The notes beneath the pieces were generated by a model. It did no database searches. It saw only the letters and a list, made by a program, of their open reading frames with translations, and was not told where the DNA came from. Made by a program: the position numbers and the translations under genes. A stretch of DNA of 64,000 bases from Actinacidiphila rubida. GTDB lineage: Bacteria > Actinomycetota > Actinomycetes > Streptomycetales > Streptomycetaceae. The stretch spans positions 124,001-188,000 of the forward strand of contig NZ_FODD01000011.1 of assembly GCF_900110255.1 (NCBI RefSeq), read 5' to 3'. Shown here piece after piece: positions 17,928-26,725 of this stretch; position 1 is the first letter of the stretch; each line of letters begins with the position of its first letter.

Positions 17928-17943
17928 ATTGGTGTGGACCACT
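17928..17943. promoter_or_regulatory. Candidate DasR box upstream of the peptidase gene
   Basis: ATTGGTGTGGACCACT matches the DasR consensus ACTGGTCTAGACCACT at 13 of 16 positions. A second half-site cluster GACCACTATGGTC is at 17867-17879. Both lie between the peptidase start (17799) and the end of the aminopeptidase gene (17949), so they can only act on the peptidase promoter. Confidence 0.5.
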
Positions 17944-17948
17944 GGCGG

Positions 17949-19145
17949 TCACGCGGGGAGAACCACCAGGTCACGTCCCGTCAGGTTCAGCCGCTCGCCG
18001 CCGTCTTCGGTGCAGACCGCGATGTCCTCGATCCGGGCCCCGTACATGCCGGGCAGGTAGATCCCGGGCTCGACCGAGAACGCCATGCCGGCCTCCAGCG
18101 CGCGCCGGCTGCCGGCCACGATGTACGGCTCCTCGTGGGTCTCCAGGCCGATGCCGTGGCCGGTGCGGTGGATGAAGTGCTCGCCGTGGCCGGCCGCGGC
18201 GATGATGTCCCGCCCGACCGCGTCGAGTTCCTCCGCGGTGATGCCCGGCCGCACCGCGCCGGTCTGCGCGGTCTGCGCGCGCAGCAGCACGTCGTACATC
18301 TCCCGGAAGGCGGCCGGCGGCTCGCCGACGGTGTAGACGCGGGTGGAGTCCGAGCAGTAGCCCTCGGCGGTGGTGCCGCCGATGTCGACCACCACCGGGT
18401 CGCCGGCCCGGATCACCCGGTCGGACACCTCGTGGTGCGGGCTGGCGCCGTTCGGCCCGGAGCCGACGATGACGAAGTCGACGGTCGCGTGACCGGCGTC
18501 GATGATCGCGTCGGCGATGTCCTTGGCGACCTCGCGTTCGGTGCGGCCGGCCTTCAGCCACTCGCCCATCCGGCGGTGCACCCGGTCGATCGCCGCACCG
18601 GCCCGGCGCAGCGCCTCGATCTCCGCCGGGGTCTTGCGCATCCGCAGCACCGACAGCACGTCACCGGCCAGGCCCGCCTGCGCGGTGGGCAGCGCGGCCT
18701 GGAAGGCGAGCAGCTTCTCCGCCCACATGTGGTTGTCCACCGCGAACAGCCGGGTGTTGGCGGGCAGCCGCCGGGCGATCATCGCGTACGCGTCGTCGGT
18801 CTCGCCGAACCCGCTGATCCCGATGCCCAGCCGGCCGGCCGGCGAGGCCTGCGCCGCGGCCCTCTCCAGCTCGGGCACCACCAGGAAGGGGTCCCCCGCG
18901 GCCGGCACCACCAGGCACGTCAGCCGCTCCAGCGGCAGCGCCTGGTAGCCGGTCAGGTAGCGCAGGTCGGCGCCGGGCGCGATGAGCAGGGCGTCGAGAC
19001 CGGCGTCCTGCGCGGCCCTGCGGGCGGCCTCCAGGCGCGTCGCGGGGAACAGCGAGGCGTCCGGGGTGCCGGCGACGCCCTGGGTGGGGGCGGAGCCGGC
19101 CGAGTCCTGGGTGGGTGCGGGGTCAGCCGCGTTCGCGTCGGTCAC
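17949..19145 (-). CDS. M24 family Xaa-Pro aminopeptidase/dipeptidase
   Basis: A 398-residue cytoplasmic metallopeptidase of the pita-bread fold. The N-terminal creatinase-like domain (about 30-165) is followed by the M24 domain with all five metal ligands visible: Asp in VDIGGT, Asp in CSDSTR, His in HRTGHGIG, Glu in FSVEPG and Glu in ARIEDI. It cleaves N-terminal residues preceding proline. The GTG at 19145 gives a reasonable N-terminus but its ribosome binding site is poorly spaced, so the start is uncertain. It is divergent from the adjacent P-loop kinase gene. Confidence 0.88.
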   Translation of the reverse strand: MTDANAADPAPTQDSAGSAPTQGVAGTPDASLFPATRLEAARRAAQDAGLDALLIAPGADLRYLTGYQALPLERLTCLVVPAAGDPFLVVPELERAAAQASPAGRLGIGISGFGETDDAYAMIARRLPANTRLFAVDNHMWAEKLLAFQAALPTAQAGLAGDVLSVLRMRKTPAEIEALRRAGAAIDRVHRRMGEWLKAGRTEREVAKDIADAIIDAGHATVDFVIVGSGPNGASPHHEVSDRVIRAGDPVVVDIGGTTAEGYCSDSTRVYTVGEPPAAFREMYDVLLRAQTAQTGAVRPGITAEELDAVGRDIIAAAGHGEHFIHRTGHGIGLETHEEPYIVAGSRRALEAGMAFSVEPGIYLPGMYGARIEDIAVCTEDGGERLNLTGRDLVVLPA

Positions 19146-19216
19146 GGCTCCCACCGTAGACGCCGCCGCCGTGGTTGCGCCGCAGCGCCGCGGCACCGGC
19201 CCTAGGCTCGGGAGGC

Positions 19217-19849
19217 ATGAACGATCTCACCCTGCCCCGGCTCGCCGCCCTGGTCCCCGGGCTCGCGCCGTCCTGCGGACCGGTCCGGCTGGTCGCGGTG
19301 GACGGGCACGCGGGCGCGGGCAAGACGACGCTGACCGCCCGCCTCGCGGAGCGGCTGGGCGGCGCGCCCGTCGTGCACACCGACGACCTGGCCACCCACG
19401 AGGAGCCGTTCGCCTGGACCGAGCGGCTGGCCGCGCAGGTGCTGGGCCCGCTGAGCCGGGGCGAGACGGCGCACCACGAGGTGTACGACTGGACCGCGCG
19501 GCGCTTCGCGGGTTCGCGCGAGGTGCCGCCGGCGCCCGTGGTGCTCCTGGAGGGCGTGGGCACCGGGCGCGCGGCGGTGCGCCCGCTGCTGGCGCTGCTG
19601 CTGTGGCTGGAGGTCGACCAGGACACCGCCCGGCGGCGCGGCCTGCTGCGCGACGGGCCGGAGCTCGCGCACTTCTGGACCGGCTGGACGCGGGAGGAGG
19701 ACGCGCACTTCGCGGCGGACCCCTCCCGGCCGTTCGCCGATCTGCTGGTCCGTCAGACCGGCGACGGCCACGCCGGCCATGCCGGTTACACGGCCGATCC
19801 GGGCCCCGGCGCCCGGCGCGCGCCGGGGCCGTACGGTGACCGCCAGTAA
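19217..19849 (+). CDS. Uridine kinase-like P-loop protein
   Basis: A 210-residue P-loop NTPase with the Walker A motif GHAGAGKTTL (residues 30-39) followed by a DDLATHEE segment that aligns with the substrate-aspartate region of uridine kinase-like proteins, and a Walker-B-like VVLLEGVGTGR. The C-terminus has RRRGLLRDG and TGWTREEDAHF, typical of actinobacterial uridine kinase-like proteins. The ATG at 19217 is preceded by GGGAGG. The phosphorylated substrate is not predictable. Confidence 0.82.
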   Translation: MNDLTLPRLAALVPGLAPSCGPVRLVAVDGHAGAGKTTLTARLAERLGGAPVVHTDDLATHEEPFAWTERLAAQVLGPLSRGETAHHEVYDWTARRFAGSREVPPAPVVLLEGVGTGRAAVRPLLALLLWLEVDQDTARRRGLLRDGPELAHFWTGWTREEDAHFAADPSRPFADLLVRQTGDGHAGHAGYTADPGPGARRAPGPYGDRQ

Positions 19850-19908
19850 CGGTCCGGCGGCGGGGTGCGCCGGGGTGCGCCCCTCGCGCTTCGGTGCTCC
19901 AACACCGC

Positions 19909-19938
19909 TTGACCCGTCGGGTATCCAGCAATTACGTT
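19909..19938 (+). promoter_or_regulatory. Housekeeping-type promoter for a candidate small RNA
   Basis: TTGACC (19909-19914) and TACGTT (19933-19938) are 18 bases apart and fit the HrdB (sigma-70) consensus well for this genome. No coding start follows within 350 bases, but two hairpins do. Confidence 0.55.
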
Positions 19939-19944
19939 TTCAAC

Positions 19945-20014
19945 AAGCGGCCGCGAGCGGCCGTTTCGACAGACACGGAGCCCCCGGTTGTTCCCCCGTG
20001 ACCGGGGGCTTCGT
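19945..20014 (+). ncRNA. Candidate small RNA, about 70 nt
   Basis: Transcription from the promoter at 19909-19938 would start near 19945. The transcript would begin with a 9-bp hairpin (19945-19953 with 19958-19966, tetraloop CGAG), then 12 unpaired bases, then a 10-bp terminator stem (19979-19988 with 20001-20010) with a C-rich 12-base loop and a U-containing tail. There is no start codon with a ribosome binding site inside. The compact promoter-hairpin-terminator unit is typical of a small regulatory RNA, but I cannot name a family; transcription has not been shown. Confidence 0.45.
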
Positions 20015-20158
20015 CCTGTCCGGCGACCTGAACGAGCGATCCGCGACTCCGGATGCTCACGCACCGTCACCCTCCGGCGTCCGTGTGTGCAGCGTGACGC
20101 CCTGCACCCGCCGGCCGGGCCGACAGCCCCCGTAGCACCCCTGCTTGCCGTCGCACCC

Positions 20159-20187
20159 TTCGACCCCGCAAGCTTCGCGGGTACGAT
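20159..20187 (+). promoter_or_regulatory. Probable promoter of the AAA+ ATPase gene
   Basis: TTCGAC (20159-20164) and TACGAT (20182-20187) are separated by 17 bases, about 105 bases upstream of the ATPase start and after the small-RNA terminator. Confidence 0.45.
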
Positions 20188-20293
20188 GCGAAACGGATGC
20201 GGGCGGCGCCCTGGGGAGTGCCGCCGCCTGCTCAACTCCGGCCCGCAGACCTAGGGTTGGGAACCGAGGGTGTGTCGGCGCGGCGGGGGACGG

Positions 20294-22207
20294 ATGGGTG
20301 GGGACTTGATGGGATTCGGCACCGACCGCCCGGGATCACCGGCCGATCTCGCCTGGCTGCGCGGTGTCGACGCGTACACCATGGGCGCCTACGCCCAGGC
20401 CGAGGAGGAGTTCAGGGCCGCGGTCCGGATGGACGCGGGCATGGCAGACGCCTGGCTGGGCCTGCACGCGCTGCGCGCCGACACCTCCACCGCGCTGCTC
20501 CAGATGTTCCGCCACCGCGACCGCTTCGGCGAGCAGCGCGCCGCCCACCGCCGCACCCTCAACTCCTGGTACTGGCTGGGCTGGTGGGTGCAGCCGGTGC
20601 TGGAGACCAGCCGGGACCTGCTGCTGGCGCACGCCTCGCACTGGCTGGACGGCCGCCATGTCGCCGAGCTGGACCAGGCGCTGGCCGGCTGCCCGCCGGT
20701 CGACACCGACCCGCAGGTCCGCTTCCTGCACGCCTGCCGCGCCTACCTGGTCAAGGACTGGGAGCACCTGGTGCGGCACACCGAACCGCTGCTCGGCGAC
20801 CCGGTGCTGGGCATCGAGGCCGGGCTGTTCGGCGGCATGGCCCGGGTCCGGCTGGAGATGTGCGCGCAGGCCGAACCGCTGCTGGCAGCCGCCCTGATGC
20901 GGTGCCGCAGCGAGCAGCCGCAGCGCAAGGAGCTGCGCTACTGGCTCGCCCGCGCCTACGAGGGCACCGGCCGCTCGGCGGCGGCCGTGCCGCTGTACCG
21001 GGCGGTGCACCGCGTCGACCCCGCGTTCATGGACACCGCGGCGCGGCTGGCGGCGATCCACGAGACCGACGACGGCCTCGACGAGGGCGCCGGACTGGCC
21101 GCGGTCTCGCTGGCCGGCGCCGGCTCCGCGGTACCCGAGGGCGCCGCGGACCTGGACGGGCCGCTGCTCGCCGACGTGCCCGGAGCGGCCGTGCCGGGAC
21201 CGGAGCTGGACGACGCGCTGCTGGCCGGCGGTCCCTACGACGACGGGCTGCGCGACCGCTCGGCGCCGCCGTACGACGCGGGCGTCCCCGAGGCGCCGCA
21301 GGTCCCGATGGGCGGCTCCGACCCGCTGCTGCTCTCCCAGGCACTGGCCGAACTCGACCGCATGGTCGGCCTCGAACCGGTCAAGCGGCAGGTCAAGGCA
21401 CTGTCCGCGCAGTTGCGGATGGCCCGGCTGCGGGCCGGGCAGGGCCTTCCGGTGCAGCCGCCGAAACGCCACTTCGTCTTCTCCGGCCCCTCCGGCACCG
21501 GCAAGACCACGGTCGCCCGCATCCTCGGCCGCGTCTTCTACGCGCTCGGGCTGCTCGGCGGCGACCACCTGGTGGAGGCACAGCGCTCCGACCTGGTCGG
21601 CGAGTACCTGGGACAGACCGCGGTGAAGGCCAACGAGCTGATCGACTCGGCACTGGGCGGCGTGCTCTTCGTCGACGAGGCGTACGCGCTGTCCAACTCC
21701 GGCTACAGCAAGGGCGACGCGTACGGCGACGAGGCCCTCCAGGTGCTGCTGAAGCGGGCCGAGGACAACCGGGACCGGCTGGTGGTGATCCTCGCCGGCT
21801 ACCCCGAGGGCATGGACCGGCTGCTCGGCGCGAACCCCGGGCTCAGCTCCCGCTTCACCACCCGCGTGGACTTCCCGAGCTACCGGCCGCTGGAACTGAC
21901 CAGGATCGGCGAGGTGCTGGCCGCGGAGAACGGCGACCACTGGGACGAGGAGGCGCTGGAGGAGCTGCGGGCCATCAGCGGCCACGTCGTGGACCAGGGC
22001 TGGGTCGACGAGCTGGGCAACGGCCGGCTGCTGCGCACCCTGTACGAGAAGAGCTGCGCCTACCGCGACCTGCGCCTGTCGGAGTATCCGGTCGCGCCGT
22101 CCCGGGACGACCTCGCCACGCTGCGCCTGCCCGACCTGATGCAGGCGTACGGCGAGGTGCTGTCCGGGCGCGGCCCGGGGACTCCCCCGCCGGACCCGGC
22201 CGACTGA
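20294..22207 (+). CDS. TPR-AAA+ ATPase (CbxX/CfqX, EccA-like)
   Basis: A 637-residue protein. The N-terminal third (to about 255) is helical with TPR-like repeats (YAQAEEEFRAAVRMDAGMADAW). An acidic, proline/alanine-rich linker (about 255-345) leads to a CbxX/CfqX-type AAA+ module with Walker A GPSGTGKTT (398-406), Walker B GGVLFVDEAYAL and LSSRFTTRVDFPSY. The same layout is found in EccA of type VII secretion systems and in SpoVK, but no other ESX genes are in the window. Start choice is uncertain: ATGs at 20294 and 20309 and a GTG at 20270 are in frame with G-rich upstream sequence. Confidence 0.85.
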   Translation: MGGDLMGFGTDRPGSPADLAWLRGVDAYTMGAYAQAEEEFRAAVRMDAGMADAWLGLHALRADTSTALLQMFRHRDRFGEQRAAHRRTLNSWYWLGWWVQPVLETSRDLLLAHASHWLDGRHVAELDQALAGCPPVDTDPQVRFLHACRAYLVKDWEHLVRHTEPLLGDPVLGIEAGLFGGMARVRLEMCAQAEPLLAAALMRCRSEQPQRKELRYWLARAYEGTGRSAAAVPLYRAVHRVDPAFMDTAARLAAIHETDDGLDEGAGLAAVSLAGAGSAVPEGAADLDGPLLADVPGAAVPGPELDDALLAGGPYDDGLRDRSAPPYDAGVPEAPQVPMGGSDPLLLSQALAELDRMVGLEPVKRQVKALSAQLRMARLRAGQGLPVQPPKRHFVFSGPSGTGKTTVARILGRVFYALGLLGGDHLVEAQRSDLVGEYLGQTAVKANELIDSALGGVLFVDEAYALSNSGYSKGDAYGDEALQVLLKRAEDNRDRLVVILAGYPEGMDRLLGANPGLSSRFTTRVDFPSYRPLELTRIGEVLAAENGDHWDEEALEELRAISGHVVDQGWVDELGNGRLLRTLYEKSCAYRDLRLSEYPVAPSRDDLATLRLPDLMQAYGEVLSGRGPGTPPPDPAD

Positions 22208-22256
22208 GCCTGATCGCGCGGCGGGCCGCGGCCGGACGGCCGCGGCCCGCCGCGCG

Positions 22257-23360
22257 TCAGCGCACCAGCTCGCTGGAGGTGGGGCCGGGCAGGACGGCCG
22301 CGGCCACCGCGGCGGTGGCCGCCGCCGTGTCGTGGGCTGGGTCCCTGACCTCGCCGACCAGCATCTCCAGCACGTCCTCCAGGGCGACGAGTCCGAGCAC
22401 AGGGCCCGCCGGATCGGCGACCGCCGCCAGGTGGGAGGCGGCGCGGCGCATCGCCGTCAGCGCGTCGTCCAGCGGCAGGTCGGCGCGCAGCGTGGCGATC
22501 GGCCGCCACAGCCGCTGCGGCACCGGCTCGTCGCGCTGCTCGACGTCCAGCACGTCCTTGACGTGCAGGTAGCCGAGGTAGCCGGGGCCGTCCGCGGCGG
22601 GATCGGCCACCGGGAAGCGGGAGTAGCCGGTGCGCACCGTCAGCTCCTCGACCTCGCGCGGGGTCGCCGTCGGCGGGAGCGTCACCAGCTCGCCCGGGGT
22701 CAGCAGCACCTCCGTGACCGGACGGCTGCCCAGCTCCAGCGCGTCGGCGAGGCGTTCCTGCTCGTCGGGGTCGAGCAGGCCGGCCTGCCCGGCGTCCTCG
22801 ATCAGGACGCTCAGCTCCTCGCTGGTGAAGACCGCGTCGACCTCGTCCTTGGGCTCGACCCGGAACGCCCGCAGGATCAGCCGCGCGCACGCGCCGAGCA
22901 CCGCGATGACCGGGCGGAACACCCGGGCGAAGCCGACGAGTCCGGGGCTGAGCCGCAGCGCGGTCTTCTCCGGCGCGGCCATCGCCAGGTTCTTCGGCAC
23001 CATCTCGCCGATCACCAGGTGCAGGAACACCACCAGGGCGAGCGCCAGCACGTACCCGATGGGGTGCACCAGATCGTCGGGCAGGTGCGCGGCGGAGAAC
23101 ACCGGCTCCACCAGGTGGGCGACGGTGGGTTCGGCGACCGCGCCGAGGGTCAGCGAGCAGATGGTGATGCCGAACTGCGCGGCCGCCATCATCTGCGGCA
23201 GGTGCTCCAGGCCGTACAGCACGGTCCGGGCGCTGCGCTGTTCGGCGGCGAGCGGTTCGATCTGGCTGCGGCGTACCGACACCAGCGCGAACTCGGCGCC
23301 GACGAAGAAGCCGTTGCCCAGCACCAGCAGGGCGGCGAACAGGAGTTGGAGTGCGCTCAT
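22257..23360 (-). CDS. CNNM/HlyC-family membrane protein with CBS domains (short paralogue)
   Basis: A 367-residue member of the DUF21-CBS family (CorC/HlyC, CNNM), linked in other bacteria to magnesium or cobalt transport and resistance. An N-terminal DUF21 domain with about four transmembrane segments (residues 1-140, with NGFFVGAEFALVSVRR and GEMVPKNLA) is followed by a CBS pair (about 195-330). Unlike its partner it ends soon after the CBS pair and lacks the C-terminal CorC_HlyC transporter-associated domain. Its ATG overlaps the stop of the preceding paralogue as ATGA, so the two are translationally coupled and may form a heteromer. Confidence 0.87.
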   Translation of the reverse strand: MSALQLLFAALLVLGNGFFVGAEFALVSVRRSQIEPLAAEQRSARTVLYGLEHLPQMMAAAQFGITICSLTLGAVAEPTVAHLVEPVFSAAHLPDDLVHPIGYVLALALVVFLHLVIGEMVPKNLAMAAPEKTALRLSPGLVGFARVFRPVIAVLGACARLILRAFRVEPKDEVDAVFTSEELSVLIEDAGQAGLLDPDEQERLADALELGSRPVTEVLLTPGELVTLPPTATPREVEELTVRTGYSRFPVADPAADGPGYLGYLHVKDVLDVEQRDEPVPQRLWRPIATLRADLPLDDALTAMRRAASHLAAVADPAGPVLGLVALEDVLEMLVGEVRDPAHDTAAATAAVAAAVLPGPTSSELVR

Positions 23361-24691
23361 CGCTGCTCGTCCCCCTGCTCGGACGCGGCGGCGGTGCGCA
23401 CGACGCGCACCCGCTCGGCCCGGTGGTGCCCGACCTCCTCCACGCGCAGCAGCCAGCCGGGCAGCTCCGCGGTGTCGCCGGCCTCGGGGATGCGGGCGAG
23501 CAGGCCGGCGACCAGGCCGGCCACCGTCTCGTACGGTCCCTCGGGTGCGAACAGGCCGATCCGGGCCAGCGTGTCGAGCCGCAGGCCGCCGGCCGCGTCC
23601 CAGGCGGGGTGGCCGGACTCGTCCGGGGCCGGGGCGAGTTCCGGCAGGTCGGCGGCGTCGTGCTCGTCGCGGACCTCGCCGACCAGCTCCTCGACGATGT
23701 CCTCGAGGGTGACGACGCCCGCCGTGCCGCCGTACTCGTCGACGACGACGGCGATCGGCTGCTGGCTGCGCAGCAGCTCCAGCAGCTGCTGGCCGGGGAG
23801 TGTCTCGGGGACCAGCAGCGGGGCGACCGCTATGCGGCCCACAGGGGTGCGGCCGCGCTCCTCCGAGGTCACCGCGAGGGCGTCCTTGAGGTGCACCATG
23901 CCGGTGATGTCGTCCAGCCGCTCGTGGTAGACGGGGAACCGCGACAGGCCGGTGGCCCGGGTCAGGTTGAGCACGTCCGCGGCGGTCGCGGTGTCCTCCA
24001 GCGCGCTGACCCGCACCCGCGGCGTCATCACGTTCTCGGCGGTGAGATCGCCCAGCGACATGGTGCGCACGAACAGGTCTGCGGTGTCCTGCTCGATCAC
24101 GCCCGCCAGGGCGGAGTGCCGGGCGAGGGACACCAGCTCGGTGGGCGTCCGGGCGGAGGCCAGCTCGTCGGCCGGCTCGACGCCGAGCATCCGCACCAGC
24201 CGGTTGGCGGCCCGGTTGAGCAGCTCGATGACCGGGCGGAAGGCCCGTGAGAAGCCGCGCTGCGGGCCGGCCACGATCCGGGCGACGGCCAGCGGCCGGG
24301 AGACCGCCCAGTTCTTCGGGACGAGTTCGCCGACGACCATCTGCACCGCGGAGGCGACCATCATGCCCAGCACGACGGCGACGCCCGGAGTGGCGCCGTC
24401 CGGCAGTCCGAGCGAGTCGAGCGGGCCGGTGAGCAGGTCGGCCAGGGCCGGCTCGGCGAGCATGCCGACCACCAGGGAGGTGATGGTGATGCCGAGCTGG
24501 GTGCCGGAGAGCTGGAAGGAGAGCTTCTGCAGGGCCGCCACCACACTGCGGGCGCGGCGGTCGCCTCCGGCGGCGGCGCGCTCCGCTGCCGGGCGCTCCA
24601 CGGTCACCAGGCCGAACTCGGCGGCGACGAAGAAGCCGTTGGCGAGGATCAGGACGAGGGCCGCTGCGAGCAGCAGCACGGAGGTGCTCAT
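23357..24691 (-). CDS. CNNM/HlyC-family membrane protein with CBS and CorC domains
   Basis: A 444-residue DUF21-CBS-CorC_HlyC protein, first of a coupled pair. The DUF21 membrane domain (residues 1-190) shows NGFFVAAEFGLVTVERP and VGELVPKNWAVSRP; CBS motifs follow (about 205-335, including VVVDEYGGTAGVVTLEDIVEELVGE), and a C-terminal FAD-binding-like transporter-associated domain (about 350-430). The family is implicated in divalent cation homeostasis. The old label hemolysin is misleading. The ATG at 24691 gives a canonical N-terminus. Confidence 0.9.
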   Translation of the reverse strand: MSTSVLLLAAALVLILANGFFVAAEFGLVTVERPAAERAAAGGDRRARSVVAALQKLSFQLSGTQLGITITSLVVGMLAEPALADLLTGPLDSLGLPDGATPGVAVVLGMMVASAVQMVVGELVPKNWAVSRPLAVARIVAGPQRGFSRAFRPVIELLNRAANRLVRMLGVEPADELASARTPTELVSLARHSALAGVIEQDTADLFVRTMSLGDLTAENVMTPRVRVSALEDTATAADVLNLTRATGLSRFPVYHERLDDITGMVHLKDALAVTSEERGRTPVGRIAVAPLLVPETLPGQQLLELLRSQQPIAVVVDEYGGTAGVVTLEDIVEELVGEVRDEHDAADLPELAPAPDESGHPAWDAAGGLRLDTLARIGLFAPEGPYETVAGLVAGLLARIPEAGDTAELPGWLLRVEEVGHHRAERVRVVRTAAASEQGDEQR

Positions 24692-24926
24692 GAGGCCGCC
24701 GCTCCCGCGTGTCTGGGGGGAGGGGCGGCGCTGGTACTACCGGACGGTGCGTCCATCGGGGTGTGAGTGTCACTCCTTGGCTGGTCGTGGGCCCCGCGGG
24801 TGGTGCGGGTGGACGGGTGCGGGGCGGGCGCGGCGAAGACCGCTCGCTCCAGAGTAGTCATTGCGGCCGGACCCGCGAAGGACGGCGGGCACCGGATCGG
24901 CCGGACGGGGCGAGCCGGCCCGGTGG

Positions 24927-25448
24927 TCAGCGCGGCCCGGCGTTCTCCGCACCTCGGGCCTCGCCGAGTTCCCGCACCAGGTCGCGCAGCCGGCGGGCGT
25001 CCCGCAGGGCCTGCTGCCTGGCGATTCCCGGCTGGATGCCCATCACGGCGAGGGTCGTGCCGTCCGCCAGGTCCAGGTGGACCCAGGCGTCGCCGGGCCG
25101 CAGGTTCACCCCGACGACCTCGGGCCAGGCGAGGCGGCGTTTGACGGTGAGGTTGATCACGGTCAGGCCGTCCGCGTCGGCCACGGCCTTGGGCCGGCTG
25201 AGCAGCACCAGCACCGAGCAGAAGAGCAGTCCGGTGACCACGACGGTGATCCGGTCGCCGGTGGTCCACGGCGAGGCCCCGTCGTGGGGCATCAGCACCG
25301 CGACGGTGGTCAGCACGGCGACCAGCGCCAGCCCGAGGGTCAGCAGCAGGATCCGGGTGACCACCGGACGGAAGGTCAGCGGCAGTCGGTCCGCCGCGCG
25401 GCCGCCGGAACCGGCGGCCGCACCGCGGCCGGGTTCGGGGTCGTTCAC
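24927..25448 (-). CDS. PH domain-containing membrane protein
   Basis: A 173-residue protein with two transmembrane helices (about 32-52 and 67-85), followed by a bacterial PH-like domain (bPH_6 type; about 90-150, with ADGLTVINLTVKRRLAWPEVVGVNL). It is conserved next to hisG in Streptomyces, with unknown function. Its ATG at 25448 overlaps the hisG stop as ATGA, so it is translated together with histidine biosynthesis genes. Confidence 0.85.
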   Translation of the reverse strand: MNDPEPGRGAAAGSGGRAADRLPLTFRPVVTRILLLTLGLALVAVLTTVAVLMPHDGASPWTTGDRITVVVTGLLFCSVLVLLSRPKAVADADGLTVINLTVKRRLAWPEVVGVNLRPGDAWVHLDLADGTTLAVMGIQPGIARQQALRDARRLRDLVRELGEARGAENAGPR

Positions 25449-26293
25449 AGGCGTGCTGCGTGGATGCCGGTGGTGAGGATGGCGCGGGCGCCGAGCTCGT
25501 ACAGCTCGTCCATGATGCGCTGCGCGTCGGCGGTGGGGACCATGGCGCGGACGGCCACCCAGCCCTCGTGGTGCAGCGGGGAGACGGTGGGCGACTCCAG
25601 TCCGGGGGTGAGCGCGACGGCCTTCTCGACCTGCTCGACCCGGATGTCGTAGTCCATCATCACGTAGCGGCGGGCGACCAGGACGCCCTGCAGCCGGCGC
25701 AGGAACTGCCGGACCTTGTGGTCGTCGGCGTCGGCGCCGACGCGGCGGATGACGACGGCCTCGGACTCCATCAGCGGCTCGCCGAACGTCTCCAGGCCCG
25801 CGTTGCGCAGCGAGGTGCCGGTCTCCACCACGTCGGCGATGACCTGCGCGACACCCAGCTGGATCGCGGTCTCCACGGCGCCGTCCAGGTGCACGACCGC
25901 GGCGTCCACGCCGTGGTCGGCCAGGTGCTTGGCCACCACGCCCTCGTAGGAGGTCGCGACGGTCATGCCGCCCAGCTCCTCGACGGCGGTGGCGGTGCCG
26001 GGCCGCGCGGCGTAGCGGAACGTGGACCGGGCGAAGCCGAGCTGCAGGATCTCCTCGGCGCTGGCGCCGGAGTCCAGCAGCAGGTCGCGGCCGGTGATGC
26101 CGATGTCGAGCCGGCCGGAGCTGACGTAGATCGCGATGTCGCGCGGGCGCAGATAGAAGAACTCCACGTCGTTGGTGCTGTCGACGAGGACGAGTTCCTT
26201 GGACTCCTTGCGCTGGCGGTATCCGGCCTCATGGAGCATGGCCGACGCGGGGGCGGAGAGCGAGCCCTTGTTCGGGACGGCGATGCGCAGCAT
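25445..26293 (-). CDS. hisG: ATP phosphoribosyltransferase, long form
   Basis: A 282-residue enzyme catalysing the first step of histidine synthesis, joining ATP and PRPP. It has the N-terminal LRIAVPNKGSLSAPA, the PRPP-binding region around ATSYEGVVAKHL, and a C-terminal ACT-like regulatory domain (about 210-282), so it is the feedback-inhibited, HisZ-independent long form. hisE lies 126 bases upstream in the same direction; the remaining his genes are not in the window. Confidence 0.97.
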   Translation of the reverse strand: MLRIAVPNKGSLSAPASAMLHEAGYRQRKESKELVLVDSTNDVEFFYLRPRDIAIYVSSGRLDIGITGRDLLLDSGASAEEILQLGFARSTFRYAARPGTATAVEELGGMTVATSYEGVVAKHLADHGVDAAVVHLDGAVETAIQLGVAQVIADVVETGTSLRNAGLETFGEPLMESEAVVIRRVGADADDHKVRQFLRRLQGVLVARRYVMMDYDIRVEQVEKAVALTPGLESPTVSPLHHEGWVAVRAMVPTADAQRIMDELYELGARAILTTGIHAARL

Positions 26294-26419
26294 GGGGGCG
26301 GGTTCCTTTTCCTTCGGTCGTGACGCGGATCCGGTGCGGGGTCCGGTGGTCGTGCGGTCCGGCCGGCCGCCGGTGGGCGGCCGGCCGGGGTGCGGCAGGC
26401 GGGCTGCCGCGGGGCGGTG

Positions 26420-26692
26420 TCAGAGGTGGGCGTAGACGTCGTCCAGGGAGATTCCCCGGGCGACCATCATCACCTGCACGTGGTACAGGAGCTGGGAGAT
26501 CTCCTCGGCCGTGGCGTCGGCGCCCTCGTACTCGGCGGCCATCCAGACCTCGGCGGCCTCCTCGACCACCTTCTTGCCGATCGCGTGCACGCCCTTGCCG
26601 ACGAGCTCCGCGGTCCGGGACGTGCTGGGGTCGCCGGTGGCGGCCTTGTGCTGGAGCTCGGTGAAGAGCTCCTCGAATGTCTTGTTCGCCAT
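26420..26692 (-). CDS. hisE: Phosphoribosyl-ATP pyrophosphatase
   Basis: A 90-residue cytoplasmic pyrophosphatase of the MazG-like all-alpha fold for the second step of histidine synthesis. The conserved metal-binding [21 protein letters not shown] is at about residues 40-60. It begins 33 bases after ribH, so it may be read from the riboflavin operon transcript or from its own promoter. Confidence 0.96.
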   Translation of the reverse strand: MANKTFEELFTELQHKAATGDPSTSRTAELVGKGVHAIGKKVVEEAAEVWMAAEYEGADATAEEISQLLYHVQVMMVARGISLDDVYAHL

Positions 26693-26725
26693 GGTGGTCC
26701 TAGCGTACGGGGAACGGGGCCCCGC

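Noticed and set aside
19945..20014. 6C RNA family membership of the candidate small RNA
   Set aside because: The terminator loop is C-rich, but the first hairpin loop is CGAG, not a C-run, and the gene neighbourhood differs from known 6C loci.
22257..24773. Single 838-residue fusion of the two CNNM proteins
   Set aside because: The long frame covers only the second protein; its N-terminal part is out of frame with the real first gene, which has its own stop in an ATGA overlap.
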